Shown here: positions 6,180 to 14,155 of the stretch, piece after piece
How the letters are laid out: every line of letters starts with the position of its first letter
Numbering within the stretch: position 1 is the first letter of the stretch
NCBI GenBank assembly: GCA_004561785.1
Contig: SFUB01000010.1
Location: 1 to 23,717, forward strand
DNA: 23,717 nt
DNA from: a bacterium
GTDB lineage: Bacteria > Bacillota_I > Bacilli_A > RFN20 > CAG-826
Direction: 5' to 3'
Notes under the pieces: model-generated
Databases searched by the model: none
What the model saw: the letters and a program-made list of their open reading frames with translations, nothing else
Told to the model about the DNA's origin: nothing
Position numbers and translations under genes: made by a program

Positions 6180-7307
6180 TCAGTCGATTCTCTCATCGCC
6201 GCGGTAGATGCGGCTGATGATTCCGCCGCCAAGCATCCTCTCCCCATCGTAGAAGACGGCAATTTGGCCTGGCGTCACGGCTTTGACTGGGGTTTCGTAG
6301 ATAAGCTCGACCTCATCTTCATGGAAAAGCAGGGTCGCGAATTGGTCGGGCTGCCGGTAACGGAACTTGACCCCGACTTTCATAGGTCCAGAAGGCTTCT
6401 CGCCCACCCAGTTGACGTGGTCGGCGAAGCAAGAAGTAGAGTCAAGCAAATAGGAATCTTTGGCCTTGGCGACGTAGAGAATATTGTTCTTCACATCTTT
6501 CTTATATATGAAGAAGGCCCCTTCTTCCTCTCCGGAGACGCCACCGATCCCCAAGCCTTTATGCTGGCCGATCGTGTAATAGAGGACCCCGCGGTGCTCC
6601 CCCACGACCTTCCCGGTCTTTCCTTCGACGATCTTCCCTTTTTTGGAAGGAAGATAATTGGAGAGGAATTCCCGGAAGTTCCTTTCGCCGATGAAGCAGA
6701 CGCCGGTGGAATCCTTCTTGTCCATGACCGAGGAAAGATCCAAGGCGTGCGCGATCTCCCTCACTTGGGGTTTGGCAATCTCGCCAAGGGGGAAGAGGCA
6801 AGAGGAGATTTGGGTCTCATCGATCTGGGAAAGGAAGTAGGACTGGTCCTTGTTCTTGTCGAAGGCCTTATAGAGGCAGTCCCTGCCTCCATATGTCCCC
6901 TTCTTCGCGTAGTGGCCCATCGCGATCTTGTCGCATCCGTTTTCCTTGGCGAATTTGAGGAAAGAGTCGAATTTGATGTATTTGTTGCAGAAGACGTCCG
7001 GATTAGGGGTCCTTCCGTTTTCGTATTCCCGGAGGAAATAGGAAAAGACCGAGTCCCAATATTCCTTCACGAAGTCCGCTCGAAGCAAGGGGATGCCGAG
7101 TTTCTCAGCGACCGCCTTGGCGTCTTGGTAATCCTTCTCCTGGGGGCATTGGGGGTTGTTGATCGTCGGGTTGCCCAGATAGTCGTTATTGGCTAAAGCA
7201 TCCCAGTTCCTCATGAAGCCCCCGACGACTTCGTAGCCCTGCTGCTTCAGCAAATAGGCCGCGACGGCGGAGTCGACGCCTCCGCTGAGGCCAATCATGA
7301 TTTTCAT
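6180..7307 (-). CDS. mnmA: tRNA-specific 2-thiouridylase MnmA
   Basis: The product is 375 aa (family about 360-375). It inserts sulfur at position 2 of the wobble uridine in tRNA Lys, Glu and Gln. The ATP-binding PP-loop SGGVDS is at residues 8-13. The catalytic Cys pair is C107 (PNPDVFCNKYIKF) and C204 (STGVCFIGERNF). The C-terminal part holds the PUA-like beta-barrel. A long loop after FMRNWD (NNDYLGNPTINNPQCPQEKDY) is, from memory, the form seen in Mollicutes and related Bacilli rather than in Proteobacteria. Its ATG overlaps the dtd stop (ATGA), and GAAGGAG lies upstream, so it is translated from the pdp-dtd-mnmA message. The cysteine desulfurase that would supply sulfur is not in the window. 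Confidence 0.96.
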   Translation of the reverse strand: MKIMIGLSGGVDSAVAAYLLKQQGYEVVGGFMRNWDALANNDYLGNPTINNPQCPQEKDYQDAKAVAEKLGIPLLRADFVKEYWDSVFSYFLREYENGRTPNPDVFCNKYIKFDSFLKFAKENGCDKIAMGHYAKKGTYGGRDCLYKAFDKNKDQSYFLSQIDETQISSCLFPLGEIAKPQVREIAHALDLSSVMDKKDSTGVCFIGERNFREFLSNYLPSKKGKIVEGKTGKVVGEHRGVLYYTIGQHKGLGIGGVSGEEEGAFFIYKKDVKNNILYVAKAKDSYLLDSTSCFADHVNWVGEKPSGPMKVGVKFRYRQPDQFATLLFHEDEVELIYETPVKAVTPGQIAVFYDGERMLGGGIISRIYRGDERID

Positions 7308-7756
7308 TGGAACAGCTCCTTCGAATCCAGCATCAAAGTGAACGGCCCATCATTGACCAGAGACACTTTCATGTCCGCTTGAAAGACGCCCGTCTTCAGA
7401 CTTGGGAATTCTTGCCGAAGCAAGGAGACGAACTCCTCATAAAGACGCTTGGCTTCCTCGGGGCGCATGGCTTCCACGAAAGAGGGGCGGTTCCCCTCTT
7501 TCAAAGAGCCGTAAAGGGTGAATTGGGACACGCAGAGGACCTCGCCGTCGATTTGGCTCAACGAGAGATTGGTCTTTCCGTTTTCATCCGGAAAAATCCG
7601 CGCTTTGGCAATCTTCTTGGCCATTTTCTCCAGTGTCAGATGATCGTCGCCTTGGGTGAAACCGACCAAAATGAGTTCCCCCCGCCCGATGGAGGAGATA
7701 AGCTCTCCCCCGATTGTCACGGAGCTAGAAAGCACTTCCTGAATCAAAGCGCGCAT
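7304..7756 (-). CDS. dtd: D-aminoacyl-tRNA deacylase
   Basis: The product is 150 aa from ATG 7756, the usual length, beginning MRALIQEV like other members. The enzyme removes D-amino acids wrongly attached to tRNA. The two signature motifs are SQFTLYG (77-83) and NDGPFT (135-140); the latter supplies the cross-subunit Gly-cisPro that rejects L-substrates. The usual residue after GP is Val, here Phe138-139 region reads GPF, a small deviation. A GTG start ten codons upstream (7786) is open but lies inside pdp. The ATG follows the pdp stop by 2 nt and has no clear Shine-Dalgarno, so translation is probably coupled to pdp. It overlaps mnmA by 4 nt, pairing proofreading and tRNA modification in one operon. 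Confidence 0.95.
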   Translation of the reverse strand: MRALIQEVLSSSVTIGGELISSIGRGELILVGFTQGDDHLTLEKMAKKIAKARIFPDENGKTNLSLSQIDGEVLCVSQFTLYGSLKEGNRPSFVEAMRPEEAKRLYEEFVSLLRQEFPSLKTGVFQADMKVSLVNDGPFTLMLDSKELFQ

Positions 7757-7758
7757 AT

Positions 7759-9060
7759 TCAGCAAACATAGTCGTGGACGATGCACCTCGTCGCGACTTC
7801 CTCATCGGAGAGATTGAAGGCATTCTTAACGTTTGCGAAAACCTCTTCGCAGCCTTCTTTGTTCGTGTGGCAAACGGCCAAGACATCGCCCCTTTCAACT
7901 TTGTCCCCTACTTTCTTATGAAGCAAAATGCCCGCGGACATATCGATCGCGTCGTCTAGGGTGGCTCTTCCTCCGCCTAGTTGCATCGAGGAGACCCCGA
8001 TCGCCAAAGAATCGATGTGGGTGACGAATCCATCGCGATCCGAAATGATTTCGACCTGACGCTTTGCAAGGGGGAATTTCTCGGGGTGGTCCAAATAAGA
8101 GATGTCGCCCCCTTGGGAAGCGAAAAGCTGTTTGAGTTTTTCAAATCCGGCCCCAGAAGCGATCGCTTCTTGAATTCTCTTTTCCCCTTCTTCCCGAGTT
8201 TGCGCAAGCTTGGCTTGCTCAAGCATGATGCCCCCGGCGATCGTGACGAGATCGACGAGGTCTTTCGGACCCTTCCCTTGGAGGGTTGCGATCGCTTCTT
8301 TGACCTCAAGGGCATTCCCAACCGCGAGGCCCAAAGGCTCATCCATGTCGGTGAGGATCGCGCGGGTGTCGCGATGGAGGCTGTCTCCGATGCCGACCAT
8401 GGTGGTCGCGAGTTCTTTCGCCGATTCAAGGGTCTTCATGAAGGCCCCGGATCCGAATTTCACATCGAGGAGGATGGTATCCGCCCCAGAAGCCAGTTTC
8501 TTGGACATGATCGAAGAGGCGATGAGGGGAATCGATTCGACGGTGCCGGTCACGTCGCGGAGGGCGTAAAGTTTTTTGTCGGCGGGATCGATGCAGGCGG
8601 TTTGGCCCATGATGGCGATGCCGATGTCATTGACCTGATGGATGAATCTCTCCTCGGTTAAGGAAACCGTGGTTCCGGGGACCGATTCCATCTTGTCCAA
8701 AGTTCCGCCGGTATGGCCGAGGCCGCGCCCGCTCATCTTGGCGAGTTTCGCCCCGCAGGCGGAAACCAAGGGGCCCAAAACCAAAGAGGTCTTGTCCCCG
8801 ACTCCTCCGGTGGAGTGCTTATCGACTTTGACCCCGGAGATTGAGCTTAAGTCGATGACGTCCCCGGAATGCATCATGGCCTCGGTAAGATGGGCGATTT
8901 CTTGCTTCTCCATTCCCCGGAAAAGAATCGCCATGGCAAGGGCGGAGGCTTGGTAATCGGGGATCTCCCCTTTGGAGTAGCCGTCCACGAAGAAGTGAAT
9001 CTCCTGCTCGGAAAGGGCGTGGCCATCCCTTTTTTTCTCGATGATGTCAACCATTCTCAT
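7759..9060 (-). CDS. pdp: Pyrimidine-nucleoside phosphorylase
   Basis: The product is 433 aa, equal to the length of Bacillus Pdp. It cleaves uridine and thymidine type nucleosides with phosphate to give base plus (deoxy)ribose-1-phosphate, in pyrimidine salvage. The start MRMVDIIEKKRDG matches the family N-terminus, so I use ATG 9060 and not the longer upstream frame, which runs into rsmF on the other strand. The phosphate/nucleoside site is clear: KVDKHSTGGVGDKTSL, KMSGRGLGHTGGTLDK and RDVTGTVESIPLIASSIMSKK. The C-terminal domain ends with the GDKVERGDVLAVCHTN segment. It is the first gene of pdp-dtd-mnmA. No deoC or nucleoside transporter is adjacent. DeoA (thymidine-specific) is the alternative label, but the sequence is closer to Pdp. 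Confidence 0.95.
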   Translation of the reverse strand: MRMVDIIEKKRDGHALSEQEIHFFVDGYSKGEIPDYQASALAMAILFRGMEKQEIAHLTEAMMHSGDVIDLSSISGVKVDKHSTGGVGDKTSLVLGPLVSACGAKLAKMSGRGLGHTGGTLDKMESVPGTTVSLTEERFIHQVNDIGIAIMGQTACIDPADKKLYALRDVTGTVESIPLIASSIMSKKLASGADTILLDVKFGSGAFMKTLESAKELATTMVGIGDSLHRDTRAILTDMDEPLGLAVGNALEVKEAIATLQGKGPKDLVDLVTIAGGIMLEQAKLAQTREEGEKRIQEAIASGAGFEKLKQLFASQGGDISYLDHPEKFPLAKRQVEIISDRDGFVTHIDSLAIGVSSMQLGGGRATLDDAIDMSAGILLHKKVGDKVERGDVLAVCHTNKEGCEEVFANVKNAFNLSDEEVATRCIVHDYVC

Positions 9061-9069
9061 AATGCTTTC

Positions 9070-9075
9070 ATGATA
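9070..9075 (-). promoter_or_regulatory. Weak candidate -10 box before pdp
   Basis: TATCAT on the minus strand ends 9 nt before the pdp ATG. There is no strong Shine-Dalgarno between them. If used, the transcript would have only 2-3 nt of leader. No good -35 is visible. Confidence 0.28.
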
Positions 9076-9129
9076 CCCGTTGCCCCGCCTTTGGGAAAGA
9101 GAGAGGAGGAAAACTGCCGCATCCTGGTT

Positions 9130-9135
9130 TAGACT
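9130..9135 (+). promoter_or_regulatory. Candidate -10 box before rsmF (leaderless start)
   Basis: TAGACT ends 6 nt before ATG 9142. The nearest GGAGG is more than 25 nt upstream and cannot serve as ribosome-binding site. A clear -35 is not seen. The position fits a transcript that begins at the A of the start codon. Confidence 0.35.
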
Positions 9136-9141
9136 ATTGCC

Positions 9142-10431
9142 ATGGATTTCTATTCTTCTTTGACCCATCTGCCTCCTTCCTTGGTTGAAACGCTTCAAAT
9201 TTCCGCGGAGGAAGAGAACACCCATGCCCTTTATCTGAATCTAGCCAAGATGAGCGAAGAGGCTTTCCTTTCCCGCTTTCCGAAGGTCAAGCCTCACCCC
9301 CTGCTCCCCCACGCCTTCTTGTATTCCAAATCGGATTACGAATTCGGGAAAAGCTTCTATTACGACATGGGCGTCTATTCGATCCAAGACGCCTCCTCGA
9401 TGCTCCCTCCGTTTTATCTAGATCCGAAACCCGGCGAGACCGTCTTGGATCTCTGCGCGGCCCCGGGAGGCAAAAGCATCCTCCTTTCCCTCCTCATGCA
9501 GGGACGGGGGATCTTGCTAAGCAACGACCTTTCTCCAAGCAGAGCTAAATCCCTATCGAGCAACATCGAAAGGATGGGGTTAGGGAACGTCATCGTCTGC
9601 AACGACGATTTTTCCCGCCACACCATGGAGTTCAAAGAAACATTTGACAAGATTCTCCTCGACGCGCCTTGCTCCGGATCGGCGATGTTCCGGAAATCGG
9701 AACAGTCCCGCAAAGAATGGAGCGAGGCCAAGGTGAGGGAGTGCGCCCTTATCCAAGCCGAGTTATTGGAAGAGGCCTACGCCATGCTGAAGCCCGGCGG
9801 ACGGCTTCTATATTCCACTTGCTCCTTCTCTTACGAAGAAGACGAAGGGGCCCTCTCTTCCTTCTTATCCAAGCATCCGGACATGAAGACCATCCGAGTC
9901 CAAGAGAGCCCCCTCTTGTATCGGGGGAAGAAAATCCCGGATTCCGTTCTTTTGTTGCCGTGTCTATTCCCCGGAGAGGGGCAGTTCCTTTGTTTGTTGG
10001 AAAAAGAGGGCTCTTTGGAAGGAGCTTCCGAGAGGCTTTGCGCTTCGAAGACCGGGTTTGAGGATCTGCTTGGGTTTTACGGCCTCTCGGATCGGTTTAA
10101 TTTCCTCTCTTCCTCTTGTCTATGGTCGCTGCCTCGATTTTTCGATACGAAATCGCTCCACACGCTTCGGAAAGGCCTGAAGGTCGCCGAAGGACCCTAT
10201 TTTGAGCCCGATCAATCCTTAGCCCATTATCTAGGGGCGGATTATCAAGTGGAGCTCACCTCGTCTCAGGCTCTTTCTTTTTGCAAAGGCGAAACCTTCC
10301 CCCTCTGTTTGGGAGACGGGTATTACTTGGCCTCTTATCAAGGCCTTGGGATCGGGTTCTTCAAGATGGCTAAAGGCAAAATGAAAAACCATTATCCGAA
10401 AGGGTTGCGAAGGCAATACAAAGAGATTTAA
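9142..10431 (+). CDS. rsmF: RsmF-like rRNA (cytosine-5-)-methyltransferase (NOL1/NOP2/Sun family)
   Basis: The product is 429 aa and the only plus-strand gene here. It methylates C5 of a cytosine in RNA, most likely 16S rRNA, using S-adenosylmethionine. The SAM-binding motif is DLCAAPGGKS (103-112). The two catalytic Cys are C177 in DAPCSG and C227 in YSTCSF. The MFRKSE sequence after the first is typical of the RsmF/YebU group. The region after about residue 280 corresponds to the RsmF C-terminal extension with a PUA-like end (LGDGYYLASYQGLGIGFFKMAKGKMKNHYPKGLRR). Target specificity cannot be read from sequence; RsmB is less likely because its N-terminal NusB-like domain is missing. It is divergent from pdp and its stop overlaps the stop of the convergent membrane-protein gene. 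Confidence 0.9.
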   Translation: MDFYSSLTHLPPSLVETLQISAEEENTHALYLNLAKMSEEAFLSRFPKVKPHPLLPHAFLYSKSDYEFGKSFYYDMGVYSIQDASSMLPPFYLDPKPGETVLDLCAAPGGKSILLSLLMQGRGILLSNDLSPSRAKSLSSNIERMGLGNVIVCNDDFSRHTMEFKETFDKILLDAPCSGSAMFRKSEQSRKEWSEAKVRECALIQAELLEEAYAMLKPGGRLLYSTCSFSYEEDEGALSSFLSKHPDMKTIRVQESPLLYRGKKIPDSVLLLPCLFPGEGQFLCLLEKEGSLEGASERLCASKTGFEDLLGFYGLSDRFNFLSSSCLWSLPRFFDTKSLHTLRKGLKVAEGPYFEPDQSLAHYLGADYQVELTSSQALSFCKGETFPLCLGDGYYLASYQGLGIGFFKMAKGKMKNHYPKGLRRQYKEI

Positions 10432-10853
10432 CGGGATGGATTCTTGAGCTCGGAATAGCTCAAAAAGCCGATCGCGAAGACGCAGGCGCCGATGACGGAA
10501 ATCGAAATCGCGATGGCCCAATCGGAGAGGAAAACGCCGTTCACGATACCCGAAACGGCCAAAATCGCGCCTAGCACGCAGCCGATCATGGCCAAAAAGG
10601 GCTTTTTGAGTTTGGAGAATAAACAAACCGATCCTTCCCCGATGCTGGCCAAGGCGAAGCCGCCGTAAGGGATCATGAAGGAAAGCCAAAGGGTCAGGCC
10701 CGGGTTCTCTTTTCGGAAAAGAACGTAGAAAGTCCCCAACGCGCTGATCAAGGAAGCGATGATCAAAGAGCTCCCGAGGGTCTTGAGAAGCGACCTTCCA
10801 GGATCCTTCATCTTGGCTTTGTTATATTCTTCGTTTCCGCGATCGAAGCTCAT
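10428..10853 (-). CDS. Small four-helix membrane protein of unknown function
   Basis: The product is 141 aa from ATG 10853. I do not recognise a family. A charged, basic N-terminus (residues 1-22) is followed by four hydrophobic segments at about 25-47, 56-76, 85-108 and 112-133, and a short polar tail. The second segment has a GGFALASIGEG stretch. The start overlaps the plsC stop (ATGA), and GGTGGA lies just before, so it is translated with plsC. A longer frame from GTG 10865 is possible but lies within plsC. The link to plsC suggests an envelope role, which is inference only. Its stop codon overlaps that of rsmF on the other strand. Confidence 0.75.
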   Translation of the reverse strand: MSFDRGNEEYNKAKMKDPGRSLLKTLGSSLIIASLISALGTFYVLFRKENPGLTLWLSFMIPYGGFALASIGEGSVCLFSKLKKPFLAMIGCVLGAILAVSGIVNGVFLSDWAIAISISVIGACVFAIGFLSYSELKNPSR

Positions 10854-11677
10854 TTTTTCCACCACTTTCCGGCCTTTTTCTTATTGAGGCCCTGCGCATA
10901 GAACTCTTGGTCGAATCGCCGCATCGAGGCGACTTCGGACTCGATTTCGCTTCTGGCTTCCGCGGCGAGTTCGACGGTGTTCTTGCCCTTGCTCTCTTCG
11001 CAGGGAACGAGTTTTAAGGCATGCAGCTCCACCGGGAAGGAGGATTCATGCTCCGACTTCGACAAAGGTCGGAAGGATCCGAACCCCGCCACCGGAAGAA
11101 GGTCGGCTTTCCCCCACTCGAGCAGTTTGAAGGTGCCCGCGTGGAATTCGCCGACTTCCGAGAACGGATCTTTCAAGCGCGTGCCTTCGGGATAGACGAC
11201 GAGGGTCATCCTCTTTTCCTTCATGGCTTTCCCGATCTTCATGAAGAGGCGGACGGCTTGCTTGGGGTCCCCTCGGTCCAGAAAGTAGCCATCGATGGCC
11301 TTGAGGCATTTGCCGATGAAAGGCATGTTCGCCGTCTCTTTCTTGGCGATGAAAGTGATGGGATCCTCGGCAAGGGCGAGCAAAAAGACAATGTCGCAGA
11401 TCGAGAGGTGGTTGCTGACCACCAAGGTGCTTCTTTGCAGGCTTTTGAAGGCCGAGGAGACGTTCTCGTCGAGCTGAAGACGCAGTTTCTTCGACAAGGA
11501 GTAGGCGAGCTTATGCACTTTCCCGTATCGCAAGGAAAGAGGATACCTCTCCGGGTGGCGGCTATAGCGGATCATCCAAGCGAAATAGGACGCTAGGATT
11601 TCGATGCCGACGGTGAAGATGAGGCGCAGCCATTTGAATAGCGCCAGACCTTTCCTCTTGTTTTGGTTCTTTTCCAT
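10850..11677 (-). CDS. plsC: 1-acyl-sn-glycerol-3-phosphate acyltransferase (PlsC family)
   Basis: The product is 275 aa. It transfers an acyl chain to lysophosphatidic acid to make phosphatidic acid, at the cytoplasmic face of the membrane. A hydrophobic N-terminal helix (about 14-36) anchors it. The catalytic NHx4D motif is N89-H90-LSIC-D95, followed by the FIAKKE/PFIGK block and the substrate-binding PEGTR (163-167). The C-terminal tail is long and basic (ending KKKAGKWWKK), suited to contact with acidic lipid. No good Shine-Dalgarno is seen; an extended -10 (TGGTAGAAT) ends 6 nt before the ATG, so this gene may begin a leaderless transcript even though the SSB-like gene is only 39 nt upstream. 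It overlaps the next gene by 4 nt. Confidence 0.92.
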   Translation of the reverse strand: MEKNQNKRKGLALFKWLRLIFTVGIEILASYFAWMIRYSRHPERYPLSLRYGKVHKLAYSLSKKLRLQLDENVSSAFKSLQRSTLVVSNHLSICDIVFLLALAEDPITFIAKKETANMPFIGKCLKAIDGYFLDRGDPKQAVRLFMKIGKAMKEKRMTLVVYPEGTRLKDPFSEVGEFHAGTFKLLEWGKADLLPVAGFGSFRPLSKSEHESSFPVELHALKLVPCEESKGKNTVELAAEARSEIESEVASMRRFDQEFYAQGLNKKKAGKWWKK

Positions 11678-11683
11678 GCGGGC

Positions 11684-11692
11684 ATTCTACCA
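11684..11692 (-). promoter_or_regulatory. Candidate extended -10 promoter at plsC (leaderless start)
   Basis: TGGTAGAAT on the minus strand has the TGn extension plus a 5/6 match to TATAAT, and ends exactly 6 nt before the plsC ATG. This spacing puts the expected transcription start on the start codon. Confidence 0.45.
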
Positions 11693-11716
11693 CCCGGAGA
11701 GATCTTTGGCTCCTTT

Positions 11717-11995
11717 TTACCTTCCTTCTCCGGCCGTGGGAAATATTTCGTCGATCTCGTCGACGATGAGGGCGCCGAATTCTTTGTCTTTCTCAAGCCT
11801 GCCCTTGAGGATAATGAGGCTTCCTTCTTTTGCGGTGAAGAAAAGCGAAGCGCTCGAAAGAGGGCAATAGACGGGGAAGACGTCGACGACGAATTTGCCG
11901 CCGCATCCGGGCATGACCCGATCGATTTCCACGTTGCGGACGTGGCTTGAAAGGCTCTTTCCGAGCCTTCCGGAAAGGAAAACGGATGATAACAT
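11717..11995 (-). CDS. Mini single-stranded DNA-binding-like OB-fold protein
   Basis: The product is 92 aa. The layout resembles the core of bacterial SSB: a first strand with a GRL turn (VFLSGRLGKSL), a middle section, then GSLIILKGRLE and a last strand (ALIVDEIDEIF). It is much shorter than normal SSB (about 100 for the core alone, 160-180 in full) and lacks the flexible Gly/Pro-rich tail and the acidic DDDxPF tip. The middle contains two Cys and a CGG turn not typical for SSB. ATG 11995 is chosen because AAAGGAGGT, a near-perfect Shine-Dalgarno, lies 10 nt upstream. It sits between pulA (66 nt upstream) and plsC. Single-stranded nucleic acid binding is inferred from fold-like similarity only. 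Confidence 0.6.
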   Translation of the reverse strand: MLSSVFLSGRLGKSLSSHVRNVEIDRVMPGCGGKFVVDVFPVYCPLSSASLFFTAKEGSLIILKGRLEKDKEFGALIVDEIDEIFPTAGEGR

Positions 11996-12060
11996 GGTCA
12001 AAAGACCTCCTTTGGATGGGATCTATTGGGGCAGTTAGCATCCCCCGAATCAAGAAGAGG

Positions 12061-14148
12061 TCACTCTTCGAACACGGTCGCCGAGAATGCGGGGACGAGA
12101 TTCCCAGGCGTCGCCTTTTCATCAAGGCAAGGCTCAGAGCAGAGGAGCAATTTCCTCCCTCCGTCAGGAATATTGTAATCGGTTTCGCCGGGGTTGAAGA
12201 AAACGATTATCTTCCGTTCGCTTTTTCCTTCTCGGAGCAAGAAGCTGCTGCGGAGGCAAGGCCCCTCCTCCCCCACGTCGAGGAGTTTGTCGATGCAAGA
12301 AGGGCAATAGGCGTGCAAAGGGGTCAGCCTCTTCCGCATTTCAATGAACTTTCGGATTTTCTCGACCATCCAGGAGCGGCTCGGGAGAAGCGAATAATCG
12401 AAGCGGTTGTATTCGTCGCCTTTGTTGTAGGTGTTTTCGAGTCCCTTTTTGCTGAGGCCGATCTCTTGCCCCGCATGGAGAAAAGGAACGCCGAAGCTAA
12501 GCAAAACGAAGCAGGTCGCGCCTAAAACGGCGCGGAGTTTTTTGCCTTCGTCCCAATCCGGATGCCACCTCGAGACGAAATCGAAATAGGTCGCATTGTC
12601 GTGGCATTCGATGTAATTGGTGGATTGCCTCGCGTCGAGGAATCTCGCCGGGCGGATGAAATTCAAAGAAGAGGAGGCATAGGCCGCCTTCGCGTCTTGG
12701 AAGCAGGAGAAATCCTGGCAATAGAGGCGTTTGACCGTCTCTCGGAAGAAATCGTTGAAGAAGCCGTATCCCGGGATGGCCGCATAGTTATCCATCGTGC
12801 CTAAAGGCAGATTTACCTCACCGCCCATGTTCCACCCCTCTCCGTGCAGGAAGAAGGAGGGCTTTCTCTTTTTGGCGAGGTCTTCGATCGCATTCAGGGT
12901 CTCCACGTCGAGGATACCCATGAGGTCGAAGCGGAACCCATCCACGCCGTATTGGTCGATCCACCACGCGCAGCAATCCAAAATCAATTTCCGCCCCATT
13001 TTCCTTTCGGAGGCGAAGTCGTCCCCGCATCCGGAGGTCGAGGCGAAGCTGCCGTTCCGACGTTGCCGGAAATAATAATTGGGTACGGTCTTCTGAAAAG
13101 CGGAGTCTTCGAAGGAATAAACGTGGTTATAAACGACGTCCATGATGATCCGGATGCCGTTCTCATGGAAGGCGGCCACCATTTTCTTGAGGTCCAGGAT
13201 GCGGGAGGAGGGATCCAAGACGTCGGAAGCATAGCTTCCCTCCGGCACGAAAAACTGGGCGGGGTCATATCCCCAGTTATAGGATTTCTTGGGTTGCTCT
13301 TCGTCGACGGTTTTGAAGTCGTAGAACGGGAGCAATTGAAGATGGGTGAAGCCAAGGGAAAGAAGGTAATCGAATCCGACGGGGTCCCCCGCTTCGTTTT
13401 TCCGGTTTCTCTCGATGAGGCCGAGGAAGCGTCCCTTGTGCTCGATGTCGGTACGAGGGTCGCTCGTCAGATCGCGGACGCTGCCTTCGTAAACGATCGC
13501 ATCGGTTCGATTGGGGCAATTCGGCAAGCGATCCTCATGGAGATCGACTTTGAGTTTGCTGAAATCGAGCACGACCGATGAGGCCCCGTTCGGGGTGGAT
13601 GCCTTCGCATAGAGATCGGTCGCGATGCGGGAAACGCCGCTGTTGACGATCTCGAAAAGATATTCCATCCCTTCGCAATCGCCTTTCACCTCAGCCCGGA
13701 AGACGCCTTTTTCCCCACGTTCCATCGCTAGACGGCTCCAAGCGGAAGAAGAGGGAAGGCGGTATTGGAGGGTGACTCTAGAGGCTAGTGGGGCCCAAAG
13801 GGCAAAGGAGGTCCCTTCTTTGCGGTAGCTAGCCCCAAGATCATCCCCGTCATAGGCGTAGAGATCATCAAATCTTGGGAACGTTGGAGCGTCATCGACG
13901 TCCAGGGGCACAAGCCCATAGCCTGGGACCAAAAGAGAATAATCTCCGCCCAAAGGCAGATCTTGGGCCAAATGGAAATCGGCCACCAGGATCGAGGAAA
14001 GCGAATTTTGCTTCTCCAAGACCATCTTGAGGTTCTTCCCTCCTTCTTTCAGGGAGAAGGATTTCGGGTCGAAGGGGAAAGAAGAGAAAACGGTGACGCG
14101 GAGCTTGGAGAAAGAGATGAGTTTGGCGTTGATGACGGTGTCTTTCAT
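12061..14148 (-). CDS. pulA: Type I pullulanase (GH13_14), cytoplasmic
   Basis: The product is 695 aa. It hydrolyses alpha-1,6 branches in pullulan, glycogen or limit dextrins. An N-terminal beta-sandwich region (1-100) precedes a CBM48-like module (about 105-195, SFALWAPLASRV). The GH13 barrel carries the type I pullulanase signature YNWGYDP (290-296). The catalytic regions are DVVYNH (337-342), DGFRFDLMG (403-411, nucleophile D408), GEGWN (acid/base E437) and IECHDN (D517). There is no signal peptide or wall anchor, so it acts inside the cell, as AmyX does in Bacillus, probably on glycogen or imported maltodextrins. It starts 7 nt after the ftsK stop with GAGGAA upstream, so it is co-transcribed with ftsK. 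No other glycogen genes are nearby. Confidence 0.95.
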   Translation of the reverse strand: MKDTVINAKLISFSKLRVTVFSSFPFDPKSFSLKEGGKNLKMVLEKQNSLSSILVADFHLAQDLPLGGDYSLLVPGYGLVPLDVDDAPTFPRFDDLYAYDGDDLGASYRKEGTSFALWAPLASRVTLQYRLPSSSAWSRLAMERGEKGVFRAEVKGDCEGMEYLFEIVNSGVSRIATDLYAKASTPNGASSVVLDFSKLKVDLHEDRLPNCPNRTDAIVYEGSVRDLTSDPRTDIEHKGRFLGLIERNRKNEAGDPVGFDYLLSLGFTHLQLLPFYDFKTVDEEQPKKSYNWGYDPAQFFVPEGSYASDVLDPSSRILDLKKMVAAFHENGIRIIMDVVYNHVYSFEDSAFQKTVPNYYFRQRRNGSFASTSGCGDDFASERKMGRKLILDCCAWWIDQYGVDGFRFDLMGILDVETLNAIEDLAKKRKPSFFLHGEGWNMGGEVNLPLGTMDNYAAIPGYGFFNDFFRETVKRLYCQDFSCFQDAKAAYASSSLNFIRPARFLDARQSTNYIECHDNATYFDFVSRWHPDWDEGKKLRAVLGATCFVLLSFGVPFLHAGQEIGLSKKGLENTYNKGDEYNRFDYSLLPSRSWMVEKIRKFIEMRKRLTPLHAYCPSCIDKLLDVGEEGPCLRSSFLLREGKSERKIIVFFNPGETDYNIPDGGRKLLLCSEPCLDEKATPGNLVPAFSATVFEE

Positions 14149-14155
14149 GGGATGT

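Noticed and set aside
9061..9225. Extension of pdp to 9225 (488 aa)
   Set aside because: It would overlap the rsmF 5' end on the other strand and add residues absent from Pdp; MRMVDII at 9060 is the family N-terminus.
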